Assembly (NCBI RefSeq): GCF_900106785.1
Contig: NZ_LT629843.1
Span: 114,242 to 178,241 of the forward strand
Direction of reading: 5' to 3'
DNA: 64,000 nucleotides
Source: Prevotellamassilia timonensis
GTDB lineage: Bacteria > Bacteroidota > Bacteroidia > Bacteroidales > Bacteroidaceae
Notes under the pieces: generated by a model
What the model was told of the DNA's origin: nothing
Database searches by the model: none
The model's input: only the letters and a program-made list of their open reading frames with translations
Shown: in pieces, positions 52,397-60,500 of the stretch
How positions within the stretch are numbered: the stretch's first letter is position 1
Layout: each line of letters starts with the position of its first letter
Position numbers and translations under genes: made by a program

Positions 52397-52437
52397 TTAG
52401 GGGGGAAGAGGGCAGCAATGCCCTTGACCTACCCGAT

Positions 52438-53475
52438 CGTCCATCAGATCTTGAACAACGCAATGGTCGTGGAGTTCGTGCTGGCAACGAGATAGCTAAG
52501 TTATACGCTGACAATAAGGTGGACATTATCATCTATGCGGTGGAAAAATCACTTGACTCTTACAAGTTCAACCTCCTGCACTGTAAGCAGACATTCATTT
52601 CACAGTTGAAAAGCGGTGCGTTGGGAGCGAGAACCATTGACGAGGGAGCGATGGACGAGAAATCGGGCATGAATTTTTCCGAGTATATGGCTATTCTCTC
52701 CGGAAATACCGACTTGCTTGACAAGGCGAAGCTGGAGAAGAAGATTGCATCCTTGGAGGGTGAGCGCAAATCGTTTAACAGGGGCAGGCGTGACTCGGAA
52801 CTGAAACTGAAATCAAAGTCAGAAGAGCTGGACGGCAATCGGACTATACTCAAAGGCATGACAGCGGACTATGACAAGTTTATGAGTCTGGCAAAGAAGG
52901 ACAAGGACGGGAATATACTCAATCTCATCACCCTTAACGGTCTCGAGTCCAATAATCTGGAAGTGATAGGCAAACAGCTTCAAAGGATGGCAAAAACGGA
53001 AAGGACAGATGGGGAATACAAGGAAATAGGTGCAATTTATGGTATCCCTATCAAGGTTGTGAGCGAGACAAGCTTTGAGAGCGGTCTTCCCTTCGTTGAT
53101 AACCGCTTTGTTGTTGAGGGCCATTACAAGTATCAGTACAACAACGGACATGTCGCCAAGTCGGACCCGATAGCAGCGGCAAACAACTTTCTGAATGCCT
53201 TACAGAAGATACCAAGCTACATTGAGCAGTATGATTCAAGATGCAAGGCTTTGGAGAAAGAGATACCGCAACTGGAAGAGATAGCTGGCAAAACTTGGAA
53301 GAAAGAGGAAGAACTGAAAGATCTGAAAGCGGAACTGGCGGCGTTGGACAGGAAAATACAGTTAGAATTGGCACCACCACAGGAGCAAGATACTGCTGAA
53401 AAACACGAAACAAAGAATATAGAAACAGAACAAAGCATAGTTGGAAAACAAGCACGCTCCTTCTGTCGGTTATGA
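52438..53475 (+). CDS. Methylase/helicase, exon 2
   Basis: This 345-residue 3' part starts RPSDLEQRNGRGVRAGNEIAK, helicase motif VI (the Q-x-x-G-R-x-x-R type), which completes the ATPase begun in exon 1. Its frame joins exon 1 exactly once the intron is removed. The remainder is coiled and charged (KLEKKIASLEGERKSFNRGR; LEEIAGKTWKKEEELKDLKAELAALDRK), as in full-length homologues. It ends at 53475, followed by a terminator. An in-frame ATG at 52192 lies inside the intron and is not meaningful. No tra or mob genes follow, so the element is cut short here. Confidence 0.8.
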   Translation, partial: RPSDLEQRNGRGVRAGNEIAKLYADNKVDIIIYAVEKSLDSYKFNLLHCKQTFISQLKSGALGARTIDEGAMDEKSGMNFSEYMAILSGNTDLLDKAKLEKKIASLEGERKSFNRGRRDSELKLKSKSEELDGNRTILKGMTADYDKFMSLAKKDKDGNILNLITLNGLESNNLEVIGKQLQRMAKTERTDGEYKEIGAIYGIPIKVVSETSFESGLPFVDNRFVVEGHYKYQYNNGHVAKSDPIAAANNFLNALQKIPSYIEQYDSRCKALEKEIPQLEEIAGKTWKKEEELKDLKAELAALDRKIQLELAPPQEQDTAEKHETKNIETEQSIVGKQARSFCRL

Positions 53476-53490
53476 CACCTTATTATATAT

Positions 53491-53535
53491 AGGGGTATCT
53501 TGATGTTTTTATCATAATAAGATACCCCTGTTTTT
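53491..53535. terminator. Terminator after the methylase-helicase gene
   Basis: AGGGGTATCTT pairs with AAGATACCCCT (11-bp perfect stem), followed by GTTTTTAT, 15 bases after the stop. Confidence 0.8.
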
Positions 53536-53657
53536 ATCTAAAAATGGCGAAATCTTCAATAAATAGCCTTTGAAACAAACTTTTTGGAAATATCACAGCG
53601 ATATTTAGAATAATTTTCGTACTTTTGCAAGCGTATTCACTTATTTTATAATAATGT

Positions 53658-53873
53658 ATGGCAAAGAAAGATGTAAACAGATTGAAGATAATGTTGGCAG
53701 TAACCAAGCGCTCAAACAAGTGGTTGGCAGAAATGTTGGGTAAAGACCAAGCAACCATTTCTAAATGGTGCACCAATACTTGCCAACCAGACTTGGAAAC
53801 CTTAATACGGATTTCTGATTTGCTGAAAGTGGATGTAAACGATTTGTTGAACAAAGAATGTATCAAAGAATGA
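53658..53873 (+). CDS. XRE-family regulator, paralogue of 20861-21094
   Basis: This 71-residue helix-turn-helix protein (DVNRLKIMLAVTKRSNKWLAEMLGKDQATISKWCTNTCQPDLETLIRI) is clearly related to the XRE gene that heads the restriction operon. The recognition helix is nearly the same in both. TACTTTTG lies about 35 bases upstream, as in the paralogue. It overlaps a decayed AlbA_2-type gene by 16 bases, so it too once headed an operon. The pair suggests two independent or duplicated modules using the same regulator type. Confidence 0.8.
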   Translation: MAKKDVNRLKIMLAVTKRSNKWLAEMLGKDQATISKWCTNTCQPDLETLIRISDLLKVDVNDLLNKECIKE

Positions 53874-54133
53874 TGGACGATATATTGAAACAGATAAAGG
53901 CTGGCGAGGTGTCGGGGGTGCAGTTCAAGGAACGCATTCTCGACAAATATTACACCGGTGTGGGTAGCGGTATCACTCGTGCACTTGATGAAGATGTTAA
54001 TGTCACGTTTATGAATAATGACAATATAGCCAAATACATCACCTCCCTTGTTGCAGCAGGATATTTGCAGATGACTAATCCAGATAATCCTACAGCAAGT
54101 AATCAAAAATACAAGAAAGTAAACAAAAGATAA
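53858..54133 (+). pseudogene. Internally deleted AlbA_2-type ATP-binding gene
   Basis: A 91-codon ORF begins MMDDILKQIKAGEVSGVQFKERILDKY, the typical N-terminus of an AlbA_2 (Schlafen-like) protein. It then jumps to YTGVGSGITRALDEDVNVTF, normally found hundreds of residues later, and to a C-terminal stretch AGYLQMTNPDNPTASNQKYK. The nucleotide-binding and central parts are missing without loss of frame. It is most likely a remnant formed by deletions. A short functional protein cannot be excluded. Confidence 0.6.
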
Positions 54134-54140
54134 GAAGCGT

Positions 54141-55267
54141 ATGGATTCATTATTTCTATTTCAGTTTGCATGCTTCATATTCATGCTCATCAATGCCTTC
54201 ATCGTAGCACTCTCTCATCTGCATGTAAGATGGGAGAACAAGCGGTATGAGCGTTCTCGATGGATGATCGTTGCTGCCCTGATAGGACTGGCGATACAAT
54301 ATGTGCTGCAGATGACTTTCGGGTTCCGTGCTATGCACGATAATCTGGGGGCGGTCATCAACATCCTCCTCTATACCCCCTGCTTCTCGCTTATCTCCAT
54401 AGGAATCTACAACATAGAAACCACCCGTGCTAACCTCAGAAAGATGATACTGATGTGCAGTGGTATTTATGCTGCCATCATTGTGGTCTTTTGCGTGGGT
54501 ATCAATCTCCATCATAGCCTGTATATCAGAGGAGGGCTTTATCTGATGCTGACTCTGTTTTGCGTAAGTGTTTTCTATTGCATATACATGATTATTCAGG
54601 AGATGATTAGGCGTAAAAATATGTTGGAGACAATGGCGGCAACTGATTTGTTGCCTTACGTGAAATATTCGCGTGCAAGTGTAATCATTCTATGGCTCGC
54701 AGTTCTCGCTATGCCAGTTGCCATCTTTTCTACTACCTTATTATATATAGTAGGTCCAGCCGTATTGCTTGCCTTGCTGTTCTTCAACCTTACGTTTATC
54801 GCTCTCGGCAGCAGTTATATTCCAACAGAAGAGCTATTGGATAAAGAAGAGGAAAATCAACGAAGCAGAGAGAAAAAACTTTACATCAATTGTCTGAGGA
54901 GCGCAGAAACTTTATCCAAAACAGTCTTGACCAATGGTGTATGGATTTGGGCTATAAGGATTGTAATGTAAACATGTTGACGCTTTCTCGCACACTTTGT
55001 ATCTCCAAGGATGAGTTATCTGTATTCTTCGACCAGTAACTGAAAACTACATTCAGAATATGGCTTGGTGATATACGTTTCAATGCGGCAAAGAAGATGA
55101 TGTTTGAATTTCCAGACTATAGTAATGACATTATTTCTGCCGAATGTGGCTTCTCTGCCCGTACCTATCTGTACAGGATATTCAAGTCAAAGGAAGGTTG
55201 TACGCCTACCGAATGGCGAGAAGAACAAGTTGCAAATGCAGCCCCAGATGATGAAAAACAGGATTAA
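54141..55267 (+). pseudogene. 7TM-AraC sensor-regulator, frameshift and stop
   Basis: The N-terminal part (54141 to about 54870) encodes seven hydrophobic helices (for example FQFACFIFMLINAFIVAL, LYLMLTLFCVSVFYCIYMI, GPAVLLALLFFNLTFIAL). A one-base shift at the A6 run (54873-54878) is needed to continue as SEERRNFIQNSLDQWCMDLG. A TAA at 55037-55039 then interrupts FFDQ-LKTTFRIWLGDIRF. The C-terminus is an AraC-type DNA-binding domain (DIISAECGFSARTYLYRIFKSKEGCTPTEWR). Intact homologues would be about 370 residues. It is a dead gene or twice-mutated copy; the first ORF alone gives a truncated membrane protein of 276 residues. Confidence 0.75.
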
Positions 55268-55325
55268 CCATTTTTCAATAAATACCAGAAAAACGCATAA
55301 TAAAAGGGAATAAATCGTTAAAATG

Positions 55326-55353
55326 GGTGTCTACTTCCTACGAAGTAGACACC
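55326..55353. repeat. Perfect hairpin GGTGTCTACTTC
   Basis: GGTGTCTACTTC and GAAGTAGACACC pair around CTAC. A third copy of AGGAAGTAGACACA follows 10 bases later. It lies 58 bases after the AraC pseudogene and may be a terminator. Confidence 0.7.
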
Positions 55354-55427
55354 TAAAACATAGGAAGTAGACACATTGACAGGGGAATGCGCCTCCTTTT
55401 TTACATGAAAAACACTATTTTTGTGCC

Positions 55428-55664
55428 ATGAAAGGACGGAGAAAGCCCAAGCTGAATCCGATAGTCGAGCTAAGTGTTAACTTGCATAAGGTTCTTAAAC
55501 TCTTGGACAAATATACAACCATTCTGCGTCATACTGTATTGTCCTATCTGTCCTATCTAATATTTGTGTGCATTTCGAAATGCACTGATGCGCAGATACA
55601 TACACTATTTATAACGCAAATATACACACGTTTTGCGGAATACCCATTTTTGGGGGGGGGGTAA
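55428..55664 (+). CDS. Possible short gene or fragment (78 aa)
   Basis: The ORF starts MKGRRKPKLNPIVELSVNLHKVLKLLDKY, a plausible protein N-terminus. It then becomes low-quality (Cys, Ile and Thr rich) and ends in a run of ten G (55652-55661). I suspect the 5' fragment of a mobile-element gene. Function is not recognised. A TATTTTTG sequence lies just upstream but too close to the ATG to serve as its -7 box. Confidence 0.3.
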   Translation: MKGRRKPKLNPIVELSVNLHKVLKLLDKYTTILRHTVLSYLSYLIFVCISKCTDAQIHTLFITQIYTRFAEYPFLGGG

Positions 55665-55725
55665 AAGTATGTTAATGCGCTTACGATTACCGCTTTTTGT
55701 AGTAATGGCGCACTTAATTACATAG

Positions 55726-55759
55726 CAAGGGCGTGCAATCACTCTACTGCACGCCCTTG
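55726..55759. terminator. 12-bp perfect hairpin
   Basis: CAAGGGCGTGCA pairs with TGCACGCCCTTG around a 10-base loop, followed by TTATT. Terminator-like, with no obvious gene upstream. Confidence 0.65.
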
Positions 55760-55777
55760 TTATTGTAAGGCTTTCAC

Positions 55778-55836
55778 GTTGGTGGAATTAGTAAACAAAT
55801 TGACAAGTTAACCTGTTAACCAAGAATTCCACCAAC
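55778..55836. repeat. Inverted repeat with GTCAACCCGT-like centre
   Basis: GTTGGTGGAATT and AATTCCACCAAC are perfect 12-bp arms. The centre (ACAAATTGACAAGTTAACCT) belongs to the same word family as the repeat at 9696-9881. Confidence 0.65.
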
Positions 55837-55863
55837 AGGTATTTATGTTTGTGCAAATATAGC

Positions 55864-55953
55864 AACTTTCCGTCTCAGAAGGAAAATATCGGACAAACTT
55901 TCCTTCTGGGACGGAAAGTTTGGCGAAATCTTTCCTTGCAGGAAGGAAAGTTG
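55864..55953. repeat. Two adjacent hairpins of CTTTCC words
   Basis: AACTTTCCGTCTCAGAAGGA (with AA) at 55864-55885 pairs with 55899-55920, one mismatch. Directly after, CTTTCCTT and GAAGGAAAG pair around GCA. No coding potential is seen. Confidence 0.65.
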
Positions 55954-56070
55954 GACCGAAACAGCACAGATACGCAAATGAGCTGATGCCGTAGCGCGTG
56001 TGCCAACTGCCGGGTGCTAACGCCTGACAAGCAAGTGAGCAGAGGTGATATTTGTTTACATAATATGTGC

Positions 56071-56426
56071 TGTACGGCAAAACTATTCTGATATTATTAT
56101 GGCTCACGGATCACACCGATAACACGGATTTTTTTGCTGCGTGATTTAGCCACACGGAGATGACGGAGTTTACGGATACCGTGAGCATTGCATGCTCACC
56201 TCGCTATTTGCCCGCAACGTGCTCGTAGTGAAATACGTGAGCACAGATTATGCAATAAGGCCCACTAACAAACAATAGGCTAACAACGAGCAAGTAGCGA
56301 GGTGAGCATGCAATGCTCACTGTATCCGTAAACTCCGTCATCTCCGTGTGGCTAAAGCACGCAGCAAAAAATCAGTGCGATCCGTGCGATCCGTGTGCTG
56401 TAATATCATAATAGTTTTACCGTACA
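56071..56426. repeat. 356-bp foldback element
   Basis: The outer 150 or so bases on each side are inverted near-copies. TGTACGGCAAAACTATTCTG at the left matches the reverse complement of the right end. Inside, GCCACACGGAGATGACGGAG followed by TTTACGGATAC, and GAGCATTGCATGCTCACCTC, are perfectly mirrored. The centre (about 56215-56295) is single copy and contains a shorter GTGCTCGTAGTGAAATACGTGAGCAC palindrome-like stretch. No ORF is present. It looks like a MITE or other non-autonomous foldback element. Confidence 0.85.
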
Positions 56427-56463
56427 ACCAATGTATACACAACCATATTCTGCGCCACGTCTT

Positions 56464-57073
56464 ACCCATATTTCTTTAATTGCACTATTTGCTTGCACCT
56501 TGCACTTTTTGCCTGCAATGCACTGATTTTCAGTCTGTTACGGTGTGTAGGTAGCATAATTTTTTACCTACACGCTGCCTGCACTTTTCTCTGCACTTAT
56601 CTGCACACCAACGCTTCCGCCGTTCTGCTATCACGCAGCATGACGCAACGTCCGCACGCGGACGGTTAAACAATTACGGGAGGTAGTCGTTTCGGTTGCT
56701 CTAATCCAAAAATCGCTCCCCTTATGCCGAAAAGTGTGAATGGTATGCCCCATCATGCAAACAGGTGCAGACGTGTATAATGAAGAGAGTGCAAGCAAAT
56801 GTAGATAAGTGCAGACGGTGTGCAGGCAAGTGCAGGTAGTGCAGGCAAAAAGTGTAGGTAGTGCAGGCAAAAAGTGTAGGTAGTGCAGGCAAAAAGTGCA
56901 GGTAGTGCAAGCAAAAAGTGCAGGTAGTGCAGGCAGTGTGTAGGCAAAAAATGAGGTTACCTACACTCCGTAATAAATTGATAATCAGTGCAGTGCAGGC
57001 AAAAAGTGCAAGATGCAGGCAATTTGCAATATAACCTTTCGGGTGGGTTGCGCGAGTGCTAATATCTGTTTTT
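56464..57073. repeat. Long intergenic repeat element R, copy 2
   Basis: Same order and orientation as 15248-15754: outer inverted halves with GCACTTTTTGCCTGCA and GTGTAGGTA words, and the same centre (GGGAGGTAGTCGTTTCGGTT, AAAAATCGCTCCCCTTATGC). It closes with TTTCGGGTGGGTTGCGCGAG. It contains a 22-bp minisatellite not expanded in copy 1. The surrounding 2 kb has no convincing gene. Confidence 0.7.
56835..56942. repeat. 22-bp minisatellite
   Basis: About five direct copies of GGTAGTGCAGGCAAAAAGTG(T/C)A start at 56835, 56857, 56879, 56901 and 56923, with few changes, inside element R copy 2. No spacers separate them, so this is not CRISPR. Confidence 0.85.
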
Positions 57074-57113
57074 GAGATGTAGCCAAGCGAATGAACGCAA
57101 GCACGAAACGCTA

Positions 57114-57243
57114 ACTCTAATGGGGGCGACGCGTCCCGCGTCGGGCATTAAGGCAAAGGCTCACTGACTGGCGTGTAATTAGTGTTGTTTAGTATATGGA
57201 CATTGCATTTTTCCGACGCGAGACGCGTCGCCCCCATTAGAGG
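57114..57243. repeat. GC-rich palindromic element, copy 2
   Basis: CTCTAATGGGGGCGACGCGT at 57115 mirrors CGCGTCGCCCCCATTAGAG ending at 57242. The centre (GGCAAAGGCTCACTGAC, GTGTAATTAGTG) is the reverse complement of the centre of 15021-15170, so this copy is inverted relative to copy 1. Confidence 0.8.
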
Positions 57244-57282
57244 TTGAGATTATTGTGCAGACGTCTGCTTATTAACATAAAA

Positions 57283-57325
57283 GCTGACGCCATAGCGCCA
57301 CTATTTGCAGCGCTACGGCGTCAGC
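57283..57325. terminator. Hairpin downstream of the second GH95 gene
   Basis: GCTGACGCCATAGCGC pairs with GCGCTACGGCGTCAGC (one G-T type mismatch) around an 11-base loop. It may terminate the minus-strand GH95 operon, 70 bases beyond the small ORF. Confidence 0.6.
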
Positions 57326-57394
57326 CTGTCTATTACATTTGCACAAGTGCTCCTTTATAAAGCAAAGGAGGCGAAAACGTGTACAGAGGTCGTT

Positions 57395-57565
57395 TTAATC
57401 TTCGTCGGAACTCCAATTGCTGTCGCTCCACACTTTGTCGTTACTAAATACATCTTCGGTCTTGTTAGAATGCCCAGTATTGAATCTGGGTGATTCGCAA
57501 AGGGGTTACAAGGGTTCAAGGTAGCAAACCGAGATGCTCTTGGGTGTTGTATATTGTCGTTTCAT
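57395..57565 (-). pseudogene. Small Bacteroidales-type ORF with in-frame stop
   Basis: Starting at 57565 the frame reads MKRQYTTPKSISVCYLEPL, then TAA (57506-57508), then PLCESPRFNTGHSNKTEDVF and SNDKVWSDSNWSSDED before the final stop. A start of the MK(K/R)xYxxPxxxVxxLEP type and a Trp/Asp-rich end are usual for small Bacteroidales proteins of about 50-60 residues. The frame is otherwise intact, so one substitution (CAA to TAA) explains the stop. It begins 31 bases after the GH95 stop on the same strand. Confidence 0.55.
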
Positions 57566-57596
57566 TTGTTGTACGTGCAATTAACTTGCAGATGAG

Positions 57597-60500
57597 TTAT
57601 TTAATTACTAACTTCTTACCATTATGAATGTAAAGACCACCCTTTACGGGGTTCATCACGCGACGACCTGCGAGGTCGTAAACAGGCGTGTTGACAACAG
57701 CATGACTGCCTGTTACCTTATCGACCGCTGTTACCTGGCCAAAGTTAAGGGCGATGGCTGAGCCATAGGCTTCGTCAAAGAAAGCACGGTTTGCAGGGAT
57801 AGTGGCAACTGTGGGTTCGAAGAAACCTACTTCGCTCAAGTCAGCATTGTTTCGGCCAAACACCAAATAGTTGGTCTGCTTGCCTGCAATGTCTTTGGGC
57901 ATCAGCGTACCCGTCAAGGCACTTGTCTGAGTTTCGCCCTGACCAATGGTCAGCAGCGCCTTTGCCAAGGCATCGTTGCTTACAAAGAGCACACCGGTTT
58001 CAGCAGCAAAGTTCTGAACCTCGCTCATGAGGGTTTGACCATTTTCGGGAATGCCCGCTGTGTATGCCTTGGCACCACTTACGGCACTTACGCCAAAGGG
58101 GAGGTAGGCCGTAGCGTATGATTTGTCATTAACCACGTTGAGCTTCAGCTCGAATGAGGTGGCTGGTTCTACAGCCCACGTTGCAGCATCGGCATTGCGC
58201 GTTTGGGCGGTTGAAGCAACCACGCGGCCATCGTCCTCCAAATTAATCTGAGCACCGCTCTCGTCACAGAGCACATAACCTTTGACACTGCCATCGGTAA
58301 GCTTGCTTATGGTGTACAAGGCACCTTGAGCCTGGTCGGCCATGTCGGTAGTGGCATTGTCGGCCTGCGACTTTAATGCACCGAGATACAACTTGGTGTT
58401 GACATTATAGAGTTTGAAGGCTGTGGCGTCGGCCACAAACTTCCAAAGAGCTGAGGCGGTAGAGAGCTTGGCGTTGACTGCCACATTGGCAGTTGCGGCA
58501 CTGCCGGCAGCGAGCACTCTGAGCGCGTTGCCCGTGTTGCAGTTGGTCAGTGTAAAATAGGTGTTGTCGGCATACTGCCTGGCTTTGTCAACATACGCTT
58601 TATAAGCGCCGTCAGACAGTGTGAGGTCGAAGCGCGATGCCTCCCATTGTGCCAATTCGCTGGCACAGAGTTCGGGCACATTGGGCAGGGTGTTGTACAA
58701 ATCAACCACCTTTTGCTCTGCCACCACCGTCATATAATGCGAAGTGGCCGTGGGGGCATCGGCTATGGCAGCTACGGGAACAAAGTAGAAGGCGTTGCCA
58801 ATGGTGGCCGTGGTTGAGTTGGCATCAACCTCGGCTTTCAGCATCTTGTCACCAGCGGCCGTTGCACTGTTCCACCACGCATTGCCAGCCTGTCCGTGCA
58901 GTTTGACACACACTGCCAACGAACCAGCCTTTACACTTGTTGAAGAGGCCATGTTATAGACCAATGTGGCACCTGATTCTGCGCTTGTGGCGGCATACAT
59001 GCTGGCACCATCGTTAAAACCTAAGCACTGTGATGTGCCCGCAGCCTTGTTGTAGAATTTGTAGCCAGTGTTTTCGTTGCCCACAATGCACCAGAGTGCC
59101 TCGTCGGTAGTGGGCAGCAGGCTGGCGTCGGTGCACAATTTGCCGTTCTGCACATTGGCTGTTGTCAAGTAGCCCGCATTGGGCTGTGCATTATCGGCCA
59201 CTTTTATCATATACCACTGTGTGTCGTCGGCCCACTTGCCGGCTGCGGGGGCACCCGATACCTTTAAGCCCTGCGGCGTTTCCTGGCCGCTGAGCACAGC
59301 CTGACTGAGGTGGAGCGTGCCCTTAGAGGGTATGGCATAAGTGGTCACTTCGTTGCCCATACGCACTGCAACTGTGCGGTCGGCTGGCAAGTTGTTGGTG
59401 ATGGTCACATCGGTGGCCTTGCCGCCAGCCCAAGTGATGTCAACCGTATAGTTGCCCTGGGCCTTGAGACCCTTCACACTACCATTCTTTTTCCATGCCG
59501 AAGGCAGGGCGGGAAGGATTGTGATGACGTCGTCGTAGCTCTGGAGCAGCATTTCGGCCACACCGCTGGTGCAACCATAGTTACCATCGATCTGGAAGGG
59601 TGAGTGTGCGTCGAACAGGTTGTAGTAGCAACCACCATAATTGCTCATTTGTACACCGTAAGAGCCAGAGTGCTTCAAAGCGCGCTGCAAGTTGTAGTGA
59701 GCCTTGTCACCATCGAGGCAACGGGCGTAGGTGTTTGTCTGCCAGCCCATTGACCAACCGGTCACGTCGCCCTTACGGGCAATCATGCCGTTGTAAGCTG
59801 CCTGGAACTGCTTCACGCTGTCAGCGTCTGTGGCAAATGCGCTTACCTGGTTGAAGGGGTAGAGGCACATGAGGTGTGAGAGGTGACGGTGATCGGGATC
59901 TGAAAGGGGAAGGTTCTTCCACTCTGAGATGCAGGGCTTGGCCTCTGACCAATTTACACCGCCGGGATTGTAGTTCTCAATCCACACACCCTTGTCAAAG
60001 TTGTTGTAAAGGTCTTCGAGCTCAGCCATCTGAGCTGCAGTAACGGGTGATTCGCTACCGAGTTCGGCATAGCCTTCGAACAAGTCCTTCAAGCCCTGAT
60101 AAGCTGTTTGCTGGGCAAAGGCTGTGATTTGGTTCCATTCACCGTGTTCGGGGCTCCATTCGCCTGTAATTACATACTGGCCATCGGTATTCTTTGTAGC
60201 GATGCTCTTGGTAAAGAGGGCATTCTGGTACATTACGGGAAGTGCCTTCTTAAGGAAGTCGCGGTCGAGCGTGTACTTGTAGTAGCGCCACAGGTGGTCG
60301 CAATACCAGGCACCGAGTGCCTTCATGTTGCTGTTTTCCCAGGTTGAAGTGCCACCGAAGATGTTGTTCTCAACAGCTATCGTCCAGCCCTTGGCACCAC
60401 TCTTGACCTTCTGTGCCAAAGCTACCCAGGGAGAATTGGGAGCCGAAGCCAGGTCGATGATGTTGTAGAGGAAGGGCAGGTGCATCTCGCTGAGGTTGGT

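Larger units (their letters stand above)
49957..52437 (+). mobile_element. Group II intron with reverse transcriptase
   Basis: This is a 2481-bp retroelement inserted in the methylase-helicase gene. The 5' end GTGCGACATG fits the group II consensus GUGYG, and the 3' end ACCCGAT ends in AY. Joining 49956 to 52438 gives CCG TGG | CGT CCA TCA, reading TPW-RPSDLEQRNGRG in frame, the conserved helicase sequence. Bases 49957-50600 are structured RNA without a gene. The RT gene lies in domain IV, and domain V is recognisable near the 3' end. Splicing would restore the host protein, so the insertion may be nearly neutral. Boundaries are set by consensus plus reading frame and are probably exact. Confidence 0.9.

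Noticed and set aside
55416-55423. TATTTTTG as promoter of the 78-codon ORF
   Set aside because: It lies only 4 bases before the ATG, which would leave no leader, and there is no TTTG at the right distance.
55652-55661. G10 run as a phase-variation switch
   Set aside because: All three frames stop within a few codons of the run, so length changes would not switch any visible protein.
56835-56942. Possible CRISPR array
   Set aside because: The 22-bp units are directly adjacent with no unique spacers, and no cas genes are present.
57305-57493. 62-codon plus-strand ORF
   Set aside because: It is antisense to the better-supported small minus-strand ORF and has no recognisable features.
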